A stretch of DNA of 64,000 nt from BNXB01 sp031556375. GTDB taxonomy: Bacteria; Bacteroidota; Bacteroidia; Bacteroidales; Azobacteroidaceae. A program made the position numbers and the translations under genes. The DNA is taken from positions 108,485-172,484 of the forward strand of contig JAVBTA010000003.1 in NCBI GenBank assembly GCA_031556375.1. Direction: 5' to 3'. This document shows, in pieces, positions 19,258 to 28,243 of this stretch (positions are counted from its first letter, which is position 1; every line of letters starts with the position of its first letter). The notes below the pieces were generated by a model, which ran no database searches, was not told where the DNA came from, and saw only the letters and a program-made list of their open reading frames with translations.

Positions 19258-20502
19258 ATGAAAATTATAGATGTTGTTTGTGCCCAAGGCAAAACAGGTT
19301 TTTTCTTTGATGATCAGAAAGCCATTAAAGCGGGAGCTAATCACGATGGAGCCTTCTACGAAGGCCAACCTATGACAGAAGGTTTTACTTCAGTAAGACA
19401 ATCCGGAGAATCCATTTCCGTATTATTTATCCTTGAAAACGGAATCGTTGCACATGGTGACTGTGCTGCAGTGCAATATTCCGGAGCAGGCGGACGCGAC
19501 CCATTGTTCCTTGCTAAAGATTTTATTCCGGTAATCGAAAACGAAATAGCTCCTTTATATAAAGGAACGGAAATCACTACATTCCGTGAAATGGCTGATT
19601 TAATTGACAAAAAAATCAATTCAACAACAGGCAAAGCATATCACACTGCAATCCGTTACGGAGTTACCCAGGCTTGCCTCGATGCAGTAGCTAAAAGCAA
19701 ATCCAAATTGATGGCTCAGATTATTGCCGAAGAATATGGAACATGTATTTCAAATGCCATTATTCCTATTTTTTCTCAATCAGGAGACGACCGTTATTTG
19801 AATGCCGATAAAATGATCATGAAAGGCGCAGATGTCCTTCCTCATGCCCTTTTCAACCATGTTGAAGAAAAAACAGGATTAAAAGGAGAAAAAATACAGG
19901 CATATATAGAATGGTTGCGTGACCGTATTTTGAAATTCAAACCATATGCAGGATACAATCCTGTCATTCATATTGACGTTTATGGCACGTTAGGGCCGGT
20001 TTTCAATAATGATTTTGAGAAAATAGCCGATTATATAGGAGATCTGGCAAACCGGGCTAAACCGTTCCATTTACGTGTTGAAGGACCTGTCGATATGGGA
20101 GAAAAAGATGCTCAGATCGATGGTTTACGTAAGATCCGCGAATTCATGGAGAAAAAGGGAATTACCGCAGAAATCGTAGCTGATGAATGGTGTAATACTT
20201 TCGAAGATATCCGGGATTTTACGACACATAAAGCCGGTCACATGGCACAGATTAAAACTCCCGATCTTGGAGGTATCAATAATTCTATAGAAGCTGTACT
20301 TTACTGTAAAGCAAACGGTATGGGCGCCTATTTAGGAGGTACCTGTAATGAAACCAACCGTTCTGCCGAAGTTTGTGCCCATATCGCAATGGCAACCTCC
20401 CCTGTACAATATCTGGCAAAACCGGGTATGGGTGTGGATGAAGGTTATATGATCGTTTTCAATGAAATGCAACGTATATTAGCGTTAAAAAATAAACTAT
20501 AA
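19258..20502 (+). CDS. mal: Methylaspartate ammonia-lyase
   Basis: Enolase-superfamily enzyme that removes ammonia from 3-methylaspartate to give mesaconate. 414 residues, family length. The catalytic lysine lies in THKAGHMAQIKTPDLGG (Lys325). Metal ligands of the barrel are in HIDVYGT, RVEGP and VADEWCN. The C-terminal PGMGVDEG is typical. It lies 13 bases after mutE and two bases before the AtuA-family gene. Confidence 0.96.
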   Translation: MKIIDVVCAQGKTGFFFDDQKAIKAGANHDGAFYEGQPMTEGFTSVRQSGESISVLFILENGIVAHGDCAAVQYSGAGGRDPLFLAKDFIPVIENEIAPLYKGTEITTFREMADLIDKKINSTTGKAYHTAIRYGVTQACLDAVAKSKSKLMAQIIAEEYGTCISNAIIPIFSQSGDDRYLNADKMIMKGADVLPHALFNHVEEKTGLKGEKIQAYIEWLRDRILKFKPYAGYNPVIHIDVYGTLGPVFNNDFEKIADYIGDLANRAKPFHLRVEGPVDMGEKDAQIDGLRKIREFMEKKGITAEIVADEWCNTFEDIRDFTTHKAGHMAQIKTPDLGGINNSIEAVLYCKANGMGAYLGGTCNETNRSAEVCAHIAMATSPVQYLAKPGMGVDEGYMIVFNEMQRILALKNKL

Positions 20503-20504
20503 AC

Positions 20505-21875
20505 ATGGACGAAATAAGAGTACTTTCCGCTACAGCGATCCTGGGATATGGTTTCCCTATGGAATCGTTTGTCGAAGGAATGAAACGCAAACCCCACGTA
20601 ATTGCAGTAGACGCCGGGTCGACTGATCCTGGGCCTTATTATCTTGGTGCAGGAAAATCATTTACCGATTATAATTCCGTAAAACGTGACCTCGAAATCA
20701 TGATTCCAGCGGCCCTGGAAGCCAATATTCCGGTAATGATCGGTTCTGCCGGTGGCTCCGGAGGTAGACCTCACGTTGAATTTAACCTGCAAATTATCAG
20801 AGAAATAGCCAAAGAAAAAAATCTTTCTTTCAAACTGGCCGTTATCGAAGCTGAACTTGACAAAGAGCTGGTTAGAGGTAAATTAAAAAAAGGTGAAATT
20901 TCTCCTTTATATCCGGCACCGGAACTTACCGAAGATGAGCTGGATAAGACTGTCCGTATCGTTGCTCAAATGGGAGAAGAACCATTCATCAAAGCTTTGG
21001 ATGAAAAAGCAGATGTAATTTTGGCAGGACGTGCTTATGATCCTTGCGTATTCTCAGCTCTGGCTATTAAACACGGTTTTGATCGCGGATTGGCCATCCA
21101 TATGGGAAAAATCCTCGAATGTGCTTCTATTGCTGCTGTTCCGGGAAGCGGAAGCGACTGTATGTTCGGTTACTTGCACAAAGAAGACTTCGTTCTCGAG
21201 CCACTCTCTCCTATCCGTAAATGTACAACATTATCTGTTGCAGCTCATACGCTTTACGAAAAGAGTAATCCGTATATCCTGCCCGGACCTGGTGGCGCTA
21301 TCAATTTGCATCAATCCAAGTTTGAGCAGATTTCAGACAATATGGTAAAAGTTTCCGGAAGCCGTTTCGAACCGACAGAAGATTACTTTGTCAAGTTAGA
21401 AGGTGTCAAGAAGGTAGGATGCCGAACAATCTCTATTGCGGCAACTAAAGATCCGGTAATGATTGAAAAAATCGAAACCATCGTCCAAAGCGTAAAAGAT
21501 CGTGTACGCAACAATTTCGAAGCTTATGGAATCAAAGATTTCTTTCTGGATTTCAAGATTTACGGTAAAAACGGTACAATGGGATTATTTCCCGGAATAG
21601 AGAATAAAGTGGCCCACGAATTGTGTATTGTTATCGAGGCCGTCGCTCCCACTCAGGATCAAGCAGATACAATTTGCGGATTTGCCCGTAGTACCATGTT
21701 GCACTTCGGATATGAAGGACGTATATCTACTGCCGGAAACCTCGCATTTCCATTTTCTCCATCGGATTGTAAAGTCGGTGAAATCTACGAATTCAGCATT
21801 TATCATTTGATGAAAGTAGAAGATCCTGCGGAACATTTTCCGATTACTTATATTAACTTTGTAGAAGGAAAATAA
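20505..21875 (+). CDS. AtuA-family (DUF1446) protein
   Basis: 456 residues, cytoplasmic, of the acyclic terpene utilisation AtuA/DUF1446 family, whose reaction is not established. Seen: an N-terminal glycine-rich site (DAGSTDPGPYYLGAGKS), IGSAGGSGGRPHVE, LAGRAYDPCVF and PGPGGAINLHQSKFE. Two bases separate it from mal and twelve from the DUF4387 gene, so the three are co-translated. In some organisms the AtuA and AtuA-like ferredoxin-fold parts are fused, which supports a complex with the next product. Its position between mal and the mesaconase suggests a step in mesaconate/citramalate handling, but that is inference. Confidence 0.85.
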   Translation: MDEIRVLSATAILGYGFPMESFVEGMKRKPHVIAVDAGSTDPGPYYLGAGKSFTDYNSVKRDLEIMIPAALEANIPVMIGSAGGSGGRPHVEFNLQIIREIAKEKNLSFKLAVIEAELDKELVRGKLKKGEISPLYPAPELTEDELDKTVRIVAQMGEEPFIKALDEKADVILAGRAYDPCVFSALAIKHGFDRGLAIHMGKILECASIAAVPGSGSDCMFGYLHKEDFVLEPLSPIRKCTTLSVAAHTLYEKSNPYILPGPGGAINLHQSKFEQISDNMVKVSGSRFEPTEDYFVKLEGVKKVGCRTISIAATKDPVMIEKIETIVQSVKDRVRNNFEAYGIKDFFLDFKIYGKNGTMGLFPGIENKVAHELCIVIEAVAPTQDQADTICGFARSTMLHFGYEGRISTAGNLAFPFSPSDCKVGEIYEFSIYHLMKVEDPAEHFPITYINFVEGK

Positions 21876-21887
21876 AACAGTAATATT

Positions 21888-22205
21888 ATGGAATATAATT
21901 TAAGAGATGTTGCTTCTGTGATACGGAGTAAAAACTCAGGTCCGTATGAATTGACTTTCGATATTATTTTCAAGGATTTTGAAATGTATGAGAAAGCAAA
22001 AGCTGCTAAAATAATGCATGAAAAAGTTTTTGCAAGCTTGTATAATATCCCTGAGTCGAATATAATGAAACTGGTGTATTTTGACCCGGCAAAAGCCATT
22101 AAAATCACCATTGTTCGCCCGATTCCTTCAGGATCTCTCGGAGAAACGGATGTTTACGGAGCGCAACAACATGCACCTTTAATGGGTTTTACATTTAATT
22201 TATAA
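21888..22205 (+). CDS. DUF4387 (AtuA-like ferredoxin-fold) protein
   Basis: 105 residues, soluble. It resembles the small DUF4387 family that accompanies AtuA/DUF1446 proteins as neighbour or fusion partner. Conserved-looking segments are VIRSKNSGPYELTFDIIF near the start and TIVRPIPSGSLGETDVYGAQQH at the end. No catalytic motif is obvious. Probable small subunit of the AtuA-like enzyme encoded directly upstream (inference from adjacency). Confidence 0.82.
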   Translation: MEYNLRDVASVIRSKNSGPYELTFDIIFKDFEMYEKAKAAKIMHEKVFASLYNIPESNIMKLVYFDPAKAIKITIVRPIPSGSLGETDVYGAQQHAPLMGFTFNL

Positions 22206-22217
22206 TATACCGTTCCG

Positions 22218-23168
22218 ATGCGTAATATCATACAGGAATATTCGGTTTTTTCGCAGTATTTTGCCCCAAGCGACAGAAATAGTTTGCTGTTTCTGGGCGA
22301 ACAGATCTCGCAACGCCATATGTATTACGATGATAAACTGATCGGAATTGTCGGTGACGCCGGTTCCGGGAAATCTTCTTTGATCAAAGGTATGTTTCCC
22401 GGACTCGAGTTGTCAAATGATGATGACACTCTGAATCCACGCAAGATCATGCAGGTCAGGGATTTATTTGAAGATATCCATGATGCGACAACTTATCATA
22501 TCGATACCCGTTTCCAAGTCGCTTTTACACAAATGCATGAAATCGTGATGTTTGTGAATCATGTATTAGAGAAAGGAAGACGGGTAGTTATCGAACATTT
22601 CGACATGCTTTATCCTGCCCTGGGTATCAATGCTGACCTGATTATCGGTATCGGAGAAGAGATTATCGTGACCCGTCCAAGTATGTTCGGCCCTTTACCT
22701 AAAAGCATTCACGAAATAGTAAGTAAATCGCTCCTTTACCGGAAAATGGCTCATACAGTGGAAGATATAACCATCATTATACTTATGGATGAGTTCGGCA
22801 TTACCGATGATATGTTCTTTAATGCAGATATGCGGAACGGATTTGTACTTAAATTTTTCAAAGAGGTAGATATTGACATCGACCTGTTGTACAAAAGAGT
22901 CCGGGAAACATTAAATAAAAACCTGATAATCAACTATTACGATGAAAATAACATCCTGATCGGAGATCGTTTAGTTCCTTGTAAAGGTCCCAGAATACAC
23001 ATACGGAATACTTCAGAAGTAAAAGAATTCAGCTTCGTTAAAAAATTAGTAAAAGACTATAAAACAGACACTTATTGTCTAATAGGAAGTTTCGCCAACG
23101 ATCCGGATATCGACATCAGCAATTGGAACACCCTCCATTTCCTAAAAAGAAGAGATATAGAGTTATAA
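22218..23168 (+). CDS. P-loop protein of the glutamate mutase operon, function unknown
   Basis: 316 residues. A Walker A motif GDAGSGKSS lies at about residues 46-54, preceded by a conserved-looking N-terminus (VFSQYFAPSDRNSLLFLGEQI) and followed by MFPGLELSNDDD. HDATTYHIDTRFQ, VVIEHFDMLYPAL and the C-terminal CKGPRIHIRNTSEV follow. It resembles a family that databases call 'alanine-tRNA synthetase second additional domain-containing protein', but I could not test this. It is not a tRNA synthetase. The operon position suggests an ATP/GTP-dependent role, for example cofactor loading or regulation; unproven. Confidence 0.7.
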   Translation: MRNIIQEYSVFSQYFAPSDRNSLLFLGEQISQRHMYYDDKLIGIVGDAGSGKSSLIKGMFPGLELSNDDDTLNPRKIMQVRDLFEDIHDATTYHIDTRFQVAFTQMHEIVMFVNHVLEKGRRVVIEHFDMLYPALGINADLIIGIGEEIIVTRPSMFGPLPKSIHEIVSKSLLYRKMAHTVEDITIIILMDEFGITDDMFFNADMRNGFVLKFFKEVDIDIDLLYKRVRETLNKNLIINYYDENNILIGDRLVPCKGPRIHIRNTSEVKEFSFVKKLVKDYKTDTYCLIGSFANDPDIDISNWNTLHFLKRRDIEL

Positions 23169-23231
23169 GTGTTGGCTTACGCAAGACAAAAAACTTTAGT
23201 ATTACTTTAACTTTAAACTTAAAATCCCGAT

Positions 23232-24074
23232 ATGCGAACTATACAATCAAAATATATAACAGATCTTGTAGAAAATCTCTGTATTAAAGCAAATTGTGAA
23301 TTATCTGATGATATCTACAGTTTCTTTTGCTCCAGTTGCCAGAAAGAAAAATCTCCTTTAGGCCGGGAAATCCTCTCTACACTGATCGAAAATGCCGATA
23401 TAGCCCGCCAGGGCAATGATCCCATCTGCCAGGATACCGGAATGACTGTTGTTTTCGTAACCATGGGACAGGATATACATGTTGAAGGTGGATTTATCGA
23501 AGATGCAATTAATGAGGGAGTTAGAAGAGGATATGAAAAAGGATATCTACGTAAATCGGTTGTTAGTGATCCTATCAACCGGGTAAATACTAAAGACAAC
23601 ACTCCTGCAGTTATTCATTACGAAATCGTTCCTGGGGATCAATTTCATATTACTGTAGCTCCCAAAGGTTTCGGAAGTGAAAATATGAGCCAATTGCGTA
23701 TGCTTAAGCCAAGCCAGGGATTGCAAGGCATCAAAGATTTTGTTATTCAGACGGTATCGGAAGCTGGAGCCAATCCTTGTCCTCCGATTATTGTCGGCGT
23801 AGGGATCGGTGGCACCATGGAAAAAAGCGCTTTATTGAGCAAAAAAGCATTATTACGCCCAATTGGTCAGAAAAATGAAAATCCTCAATTGACAGCATTG
23901 GAAGCTGAACTTTTAGATGCAATCAATGCATTGGGAATCGGTCCTGCCGGATTTGGAGGAACGACGACAGCCATGAGTGTTAACATTCTCACTTATGCGA
24001 CACATATCGCAGGACTTCCGGTTTCTGTGAATATAGGTTGCCACGTAACCCGTCACGCCGACGGAGAATTATAA
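23232..24074 (+). CDS. Mesaconase/class I fumarase-type hydratase, alpha subunit
   Basis: 280 residues, the iron-sulfur-containing alpha half of a two-subunit class I hydro-lyase. Seen: NDPICQDTGMTVVFV with a likely cluster cysteine, GFGSENMSQL, GANPCPPIIVGVGIGGTMEKSALL and the C-terminal NIGCHVTRHADGEL. Sequence alone cannot separate fumarase, tartrate dehydratase and mesaconase. The operon makes mesaconase (mesaconate to citramalate) the best call. The beta subunit follows after 19 bases. Confidence 0.88.
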   Translation: MRTIQSKYITDLVENLCIKANCELSDDIYSFFCSSCQKEKSPLGREILSTLIENADIARQGNDPICQDTGMTVVFVTMGQDIHVEGGFIEDAINEGVRRGYEKGYLRKSVVSDPINRVNTKDNTPAVIHYEIVPGDQFHITVAPKGFGSENMSQLRMLKPSQGLQGIKDFVIQTVSEAGANPCPPIIVGVGIGGTMEKSALLSKKALLRPIGQKNENPQLTALEAELLDAINALGIGPAGFGGTTTAMSVNILTYATHIAGLPVSVNIGCHVTRHADGEL

Positions 24075-24093
24075 ATATCTGATTATCGGTATT

Positions 24094-24654
24094 ATGGAAA
24101 AAAGAATTGAAATAACAACTCCGTTTACGGATGAAATAATAAAAGGATTGAAAGCAGGTGATATGGTTTACCTATCCGGAACTATTTATACAGCCAGAGA
24201 TGCTGCACATAAAAAAATGTGTGAGCTACTGGAGCAAGGCCAAGCTATGCCATTCGACTTTACAGGATCCGCCATATACTACGCCGGACCATGTCCTGCA
24301 AAACCGGGCAAGCCAATTGGTTCTGTCGGACCGACTACTAGCGGACGTATGGATCTTTATGCTCCGACCCTTATGAAAGAAGGACTCAAAGTAATGATCG
24401 GTAAGGGATTACGGAATAAAGATGTCGTTGATGCGATTGTCAAGTATTCTGGTGTTTATTTTGCAGCCATCGGTGGCGCTGCCGCCCTGATGGGACAAAG
24501 TGTGGAAAATGCAGAAATCATCGCATTCGACGAGTTAGGTACCGAGGCTGTGCGTAAATTACGAGTAAAGAACCTTCCCGTAATCGTTGCAATCGATTGT
24601 GAAGGACGGAATATCTACGAAGAAGGTCGAAAAGAGTTTGCAGTCAAAGTTTAA
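24094..24654 (+). CDS. Mesaconase/class I fumarase-type hydratase, beta subunit
   Basis: 186 residues, the beta half of the preceding hydro-lyase. Seen: GDMVYLSGTIYTARDAAHK, YYAGPCPAKPGKPIGSVGPTTSGRMD, MIGKGLRNKDVV and YFAAIGGAAAL, all typical of FumA-C/TtdB proteins. Last gene of the operon. Its stop codon shares bases with the stop of the convergent rmuC gene, and no hairpin separates the two. Confidence 0.9.
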   Translation: MEKRIEITTPFTDEIIKGLKAGDMVYLSGTIYTARDAAHKKMCELLEQGQAMPFDFTGSAIYYAGPCPAKPGKPIGSVGPTTSGRMDLYAPTLMKEGLKVMIGKGLRNKDVVDAIVKYSGVYFAAIGGAAALMGQSVENAEIIAFDELGTEAVRKLRVKNLPVIVAIDCEGRNIYEEGRKEFAVKV

Positions 24655-25997
24655 TCCTCTGTTGAGGAAGGTAGTTGTTTCTTGGCTTTAACGCCTAATT
24701 CCCGTAATTTCTCTGCCTGTCCGATGAGGTTACCTCTCCCCTCTTTCAGTTGATTAAAAGCTTCGTTGTAGCTTTTCTGGGCACGATCGAGGTTTGTTCC
24801 CACATTACTCAGGTTCTCGACGAAACCAACGAATTTATCATATAACGCAGCTCCACGCTCGGCTATCTGCTGGGCGTTTTGCGTTTGGTATTCACGCTTC
24901 CATAGGTCTACGATCAACTTGAGAGAAGCAATCAGGTTTGTAGGACTTATTAACAGGATCCGTTTATTATAGGCATAATGCCATAATTCCGGATCGTACT
25001 GCATAGCAAGCATATATGCAGGCTCATTCGGGATAAACATCATTACGAAATCGAGGCTTGGAGCAAAATCCTGGTAGTTTTTGCGGCTCAATTCGTCGAT
25101 ATGACGACGAATCGACCGCAAATGCTCTGCTAATGAGGATTTCTGTTCATCAATATCGTCCGTAGAAGAATAACGGGTATATGCAGTCAATGAAACTTTG
25201 GAATCAATAATAACTTTACGATTATCCGGGTAGTTGACGATCACATCAGGTTGCATCCGGTTTCCTTCTTCATTCTTGAAATAATTACCGTCATCATCTT
25301 TCAGGTATTCCTGGATAAAATATTCACGGTCTTTAACCAACCCCGATCTTTCCAGGATATTTTCGAGAATCATTTGTCCCCAATCTCCCTGTGTTTTTGA
25401 ATTACCTTTCAAAGCATTGGTCAGATTGTTGGCTTCTTCACTGATTTTTTGATTGAGTTGCACGAGTTTTTCGACTTCTTTTCCTAGTGAAAAGCGTTCT
25501 TTAGCCTCAGTATTGTAAGCTTCTTCAACTTTTTTTCTAAATCCTTCGATGTTATCGCCTAAAGGCTTGAGGATTACGTCTAAATTTTCCTTGTTAATCC
25601 GAGTAAATTTCTGAGATTTTTCTTCAAGAATCCTGGAAGCCATGTTTTCAAACTCCAGATTGAGTTGTTTCCGGATATTTTCGACTTCAGCTTTCTGGTT
25701 TTCAAGACGTTCATTCAGAAATACGTTATTTGCAGATAATTCTGCGAATTTTCTGTTTAGTTCATTGAAAGACTCAATCTGTTGTTTCAGCTCTGTTTTT
25801 GACTGAGCTAATTCTGTTTGTAGAGAATTATTTTTCTGTATTTCAACGTTTAACGAGATATTTGTCTGGGTTAATTTATCGGCTTGCTCTTCATAAACCG
25901 GTTTTGATACGGTTTTGGATTTTATGACAGACGATGCAATGAACCAGGTAATTCCGGCACCAATCAATAAACCAATAAATAAAAACAATATATCCAT
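24651..25997 (-). CDS. rmuC: RmuC family protein
   Basis: 448 residues. An N-terminal membrane anchor (DILFLFIGLLIGAGITWFIA) is followed by a long coiled coil (about 30-160) and the RmuC nuclease-like domain. That domain includes SKTQGDWGQMILENILERSG, MQPDVIVNYPDNRKVIIDSK and LISPTNLIASL. The family limits recombination between inverted repeats in E. coli; the mechanism is not settled. It lies downstream of the flotillin gene but a stable hairpin sits in between. Confidence 0.93.
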   Translation of the reverse strand: MDILFLFIGLLIGAGITWFIASSVIKSKTVSKPVYEEQADKLTQTNISLNVEIQKNNSLQTELAQSKTELKQQIESFNELNRKFAELSANNVFLNERLENQKAEVENIRKQLNLEFENMASRILEEKSQKFTRINKENLDVILKPLGDNIEGFRKKVEEAYNTEAKERFSLGKEVEKLVQLNQKISEEANNLTNALKGNSKTQGDWGQMILENILERSGLVKDREYFIQEYLKDDDGNYFKNEEGNRMQPDVIVNYPDNRKVIIDSKVSLTAYTRYSSTDDIDEQKSSLAEHLRSIRRHIDELSRKNYQDFAPSLDFVMMFIPNEPAYMLAMQYDPELWHYAYNKRILLISPTNLIASLKLIVDLWKREYQTQNAQQIAERGAALYDKFVGFVENLSNVGTNLDRAQKSYNEAFNQLKEGRGNLIGQAEKLRELGVKAKKQLPSSTED

Positions 25998-26039
25998 AAA
26001 TCAAATGTATAATAATTTATAGGTCAATTCTAATATTTT

Positions 26040-26070
26040 GCAATTCTGCGCTCTATGAGCGCAAAATTGC
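26040..26070. terminator. Hairpin between flotillin gene and rmuC
   Basis: A 13-bp stem (26040-26052 with 26058-26070, one G-T wobble) closes a five-base loop. It lies 20 bases past the flotillin stop. No T-run follows on either strand, so it may be an RNA-stabilising or attenuating hairpin rather than a classical terminator. Confidence 0.55.
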
Positions 26071-26089
26071 ACTGTTATTAATCTTTATA

Positions 26090-27517
26090 CTATTTTTTCG
26101 GACGTTTTTCAACTGGGATTGACGGTTGTTCCTGTTCTACCTTCACCTCTGGTTTTTCAACCGTTTCCGGTTTAACAGTTTCCACCTTGTTTTCTTTCAG
26201 ATATTTAGGAAGTTCCATTCCTGCCATATTGAATAAATCATTCAACGGAGGAACAGATTTCATCAACCCTGAAACAAAGTTAGCCGTAGATGTTTTACCA
26301 TCCTGTCCATTATTTCCATCCCAAACAGTGACTTTGTCAATTTTGATATTTTTAACTGCATCAACCTGAGTCTTAACCAATTCCGGAAGTTTTTCGATCA
26401 ATAACAATTGATATGCGGAAACAGGATCTCCTCCGGCAGCACGTACCATCTTATCGTAACCGTCAGCCTGTTTGGTAAGAATTTCGAACAAACCCCGAGC
26501 TTCAGCATCCATCTTAACAAAGATTGCATCAGCTTCCCCTTTCGCATTTTCACGTACTTTTTCAGCTTCAGCCTGGGCTTCGATGATACGACGTTGTTTC
26601 TCAATCTCAGTCGGTACTATAATATTTGCCTGTTGAGTCGAACGTTCACGTTCCGCACGGGCTTCTTCAGCTTTTTGTTCAGCAGCATATGCATCCTGTA
26701 AAGCCTTAGCCTCTTGTACTTTTTCTGCTGAAATAGCTATACGCATAGCTTCGGCTTCTTTCTCACGACGATTAGCTTCCGAATTTGCTATATTAATTTT
26801 AGATTCGTTTTCTCCTTTTACTGCTATAGCATTGGCTTCCGCAGTTTTAATACGGGTATCCCTGACAGCTTCCGCTTTACCGATTTCCCCTATTTTTTCC
26901 TGCAAAGCCACACTTACTTTAGCTTCATTGATAGCTTTCGCAGCAGCTTCACGACCTAAAGCCTCAATATAACCCGATTCATCCTTGATATCCGTAACGT
27001 TTACGTTAATCAGTTTCAATCCTATTTTTTTCAATTCGGCTTCCACGTTAGTAGAAATACTTTCGAGAAATTTATCGCGATCGGAGTTAATTTCTTCAAT
27101 AGTCATAGTTGCGATAACCAGACGAAGTTGTCCGAACAAGATATCACTGGCTAATTCCTGAATTTGTTCCGAAGAAAGTCCCAGAAGACGTTCGGCAGCA
27201 TTATTCATACTTTCCGGTTCGGTAGAAATACCTACAGTAAAACGACAAGGTACGTCGACACGGATATTTTGTCCACTCAGTGCATTTGTCAGGTTGGCTT
27301 CAATAGAAATAGGTTTCAGATTCAGATATGCAAAATCCTGAACAACAGGCCATATAAACGCACCTCCGCCATGAATACATTTTGCGGAAGAACCACCTGT
27401 ATTTCCATAAACAACTAAAATTTTGTCTGAAGGACAGCGTTTATAACGGGCAATCAGAGACGTAATAAGGATAAAGCCGACAACAACGGCAATAATAATC
27501 AAATAAATTGGCTCCAT
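26090..27517 (-). CDS. Flotillin/YqiK-type SPFH-domain membrane protein
   Basis: 475 residues. One N-terminal membrane segment (EPIYLIIIAVVVGFILITSLIA) precedes the SPFH/band 7 domain (about 30-190). A very long Ala/Glu/Lys-rich coiled coil (190-340) and a Pro/Lys/Glu-rich tail follow. Flotillins organise membrane microdomains. An NfeD-type gene directly upstream is the usual partner. I start at ATG 27517 because the longer frame adds 21 residues that translate the AT-rich repeats of the spacer. Length and domain order fit the FloT/YqiK type. Confidence 0.92.
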   Translation of the reverse strand: MEPIYLIIIAVVVGFILITSLIARYKRCPSDKILVVYGNTGGSSAKCIHGGGAFIWPVVQDFAYLNLKPISIEANLTNALSGQNIRVDVPCRFTVGISTEPESMNNAAERLLGLSSEQIQELASDILFGQLRLVIATMTIEEINSDRDKFLESISTNVEAELKKIGLKLINVNVTDIKDESGYIEALGREAAAKAINEAKVSVALQEKIGEIGKAEAVRDTRIKTAEANAIAVKGENESKINIANSEANRREKEAEAMRIAISAEKVQEAKALQDAYAAEQKAEEARAERERSTQQANIIVPTEIEKQRRIIEAQAEAEKVRENAKGEADAIFVKMDAEARGLFEILTKQADGYDKMVRAAGGDPVSAYQLLLIEKLPELVKTQVDAVKNIKIDKVTVWDGNNGQDGKTSTANFVSGLMKSVPPLNDLFNMAGMELPKYLKENKVETVKPETVEKPEVKVEQEQPSIPVEKRPKK

Positions 27518-27606
27518 AACTGTTGATAATTGAAAATTGAGAACTAAGAATTGAAAATTATTAAGGATTAACTGTAGCATATTATTGTTGTGTTAATGTT
27601 TAATCA

Positions 27607-28185
27607 TTAAATGATTGAACTGGGAATGTTGGATACCATAACTGTTTGATTGTCAATGACACTATCCACATGAACTTTAGCGCCTGTTGGGATACGTTCA
27701 CCTTCTGTCATGGCGTCGATTTCATGGTAAGCTCCACCAACACTCACCTGTATTTTTCCTCGTCCTTTTCTTTCTGCAGGAATCACCAGGTACACATCCG
27801 CAGTCTTTCCTATTGTATCTGCTATTTTGAAAGTCTTATCCGCAGCTAATTTTGTGATTTGAAGCATCAGAAAGAAAAATATTCCGACAAATAATAATCC
27901 GACAGCAACAGATACGATATTCAACACTAAAGTAGATGAAATCACGTTGTAAAAACAAACAGCGGCCCAACCATAACCAAGAAAGAAATTAATCAGGTTA
28001 CGGAATGAAAATAATTGAAACGGACCTTCATGGTGCATATCTCCATCAAAATCGGCATTGAGACCGTCTGATGAATCCACTCCAAGAAAGGTCATAATTG
28101 TTTGGATAACAAAGATCAAACTGGCTATCAAAGTTATAGTCCAGTATACTTTAAGTGCAGGCTCGAGACTATTAAACCATTCCAT
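27607..28185 (-). CDS. NfeD-like membrane protein
   Basis: 192 residues. Three or so membrane segments (about 13-33, 65-88, 90-112) are followed by a C-terminal beta-barrel OB-type domain (GKTADVYLVIPAERKGRGKIQV, IPTGAKVHVDSV). This matches NfeD-family proteins that accompany flotillins. I start at ATG 28185; the longer frame runs into the divergent gene's leader. Upstream a TTG and TATCTTTA pair, 20 bases apart on the minus strand, is a reasonable promoter. The 89-base spacer to the flotillin gene contains ATTGAAAATT repeats. Confidence 0.87.
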   Translation of the reverse strand: MEWFNSLEPALKVYWTITLIASLIFVIQTIMTFLGVDSSDGLNADFDGDMHHEGPFQLFSFRNLINFFLGYGWAAVCFYNVISSTLVLNIVSVAVGLLFVGIFFFLMLQITKLAADKTFKIADTIGKTADVYLVIPAERKGRGKIQVSVGGAYHEIDAMTEGERIPTGAKVHVDSVIDNQTVMVSNIPSSII

Positions 28186-28243
28186 AATTACATTTTTAAA
28201 AAATTGTTGTGTAAAGATAAGAAATTTTTCCCACATTTGCAAT

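Noticed and set aside
23232..24654. Annotation as housekeeping fumarase
   Set aside because: The two-subunit class I fold cannot be told apart from mesaconase by eye, but the operon with methylaspartate lyase makes mesaconase the better call.
28058..28243. N-terminal extension of the DUF5103 protein
   Set aside because: It begins at a non-ATG codon inside the divergent NfeD gene; the ATG at 28244 starts a proper signal peptide.
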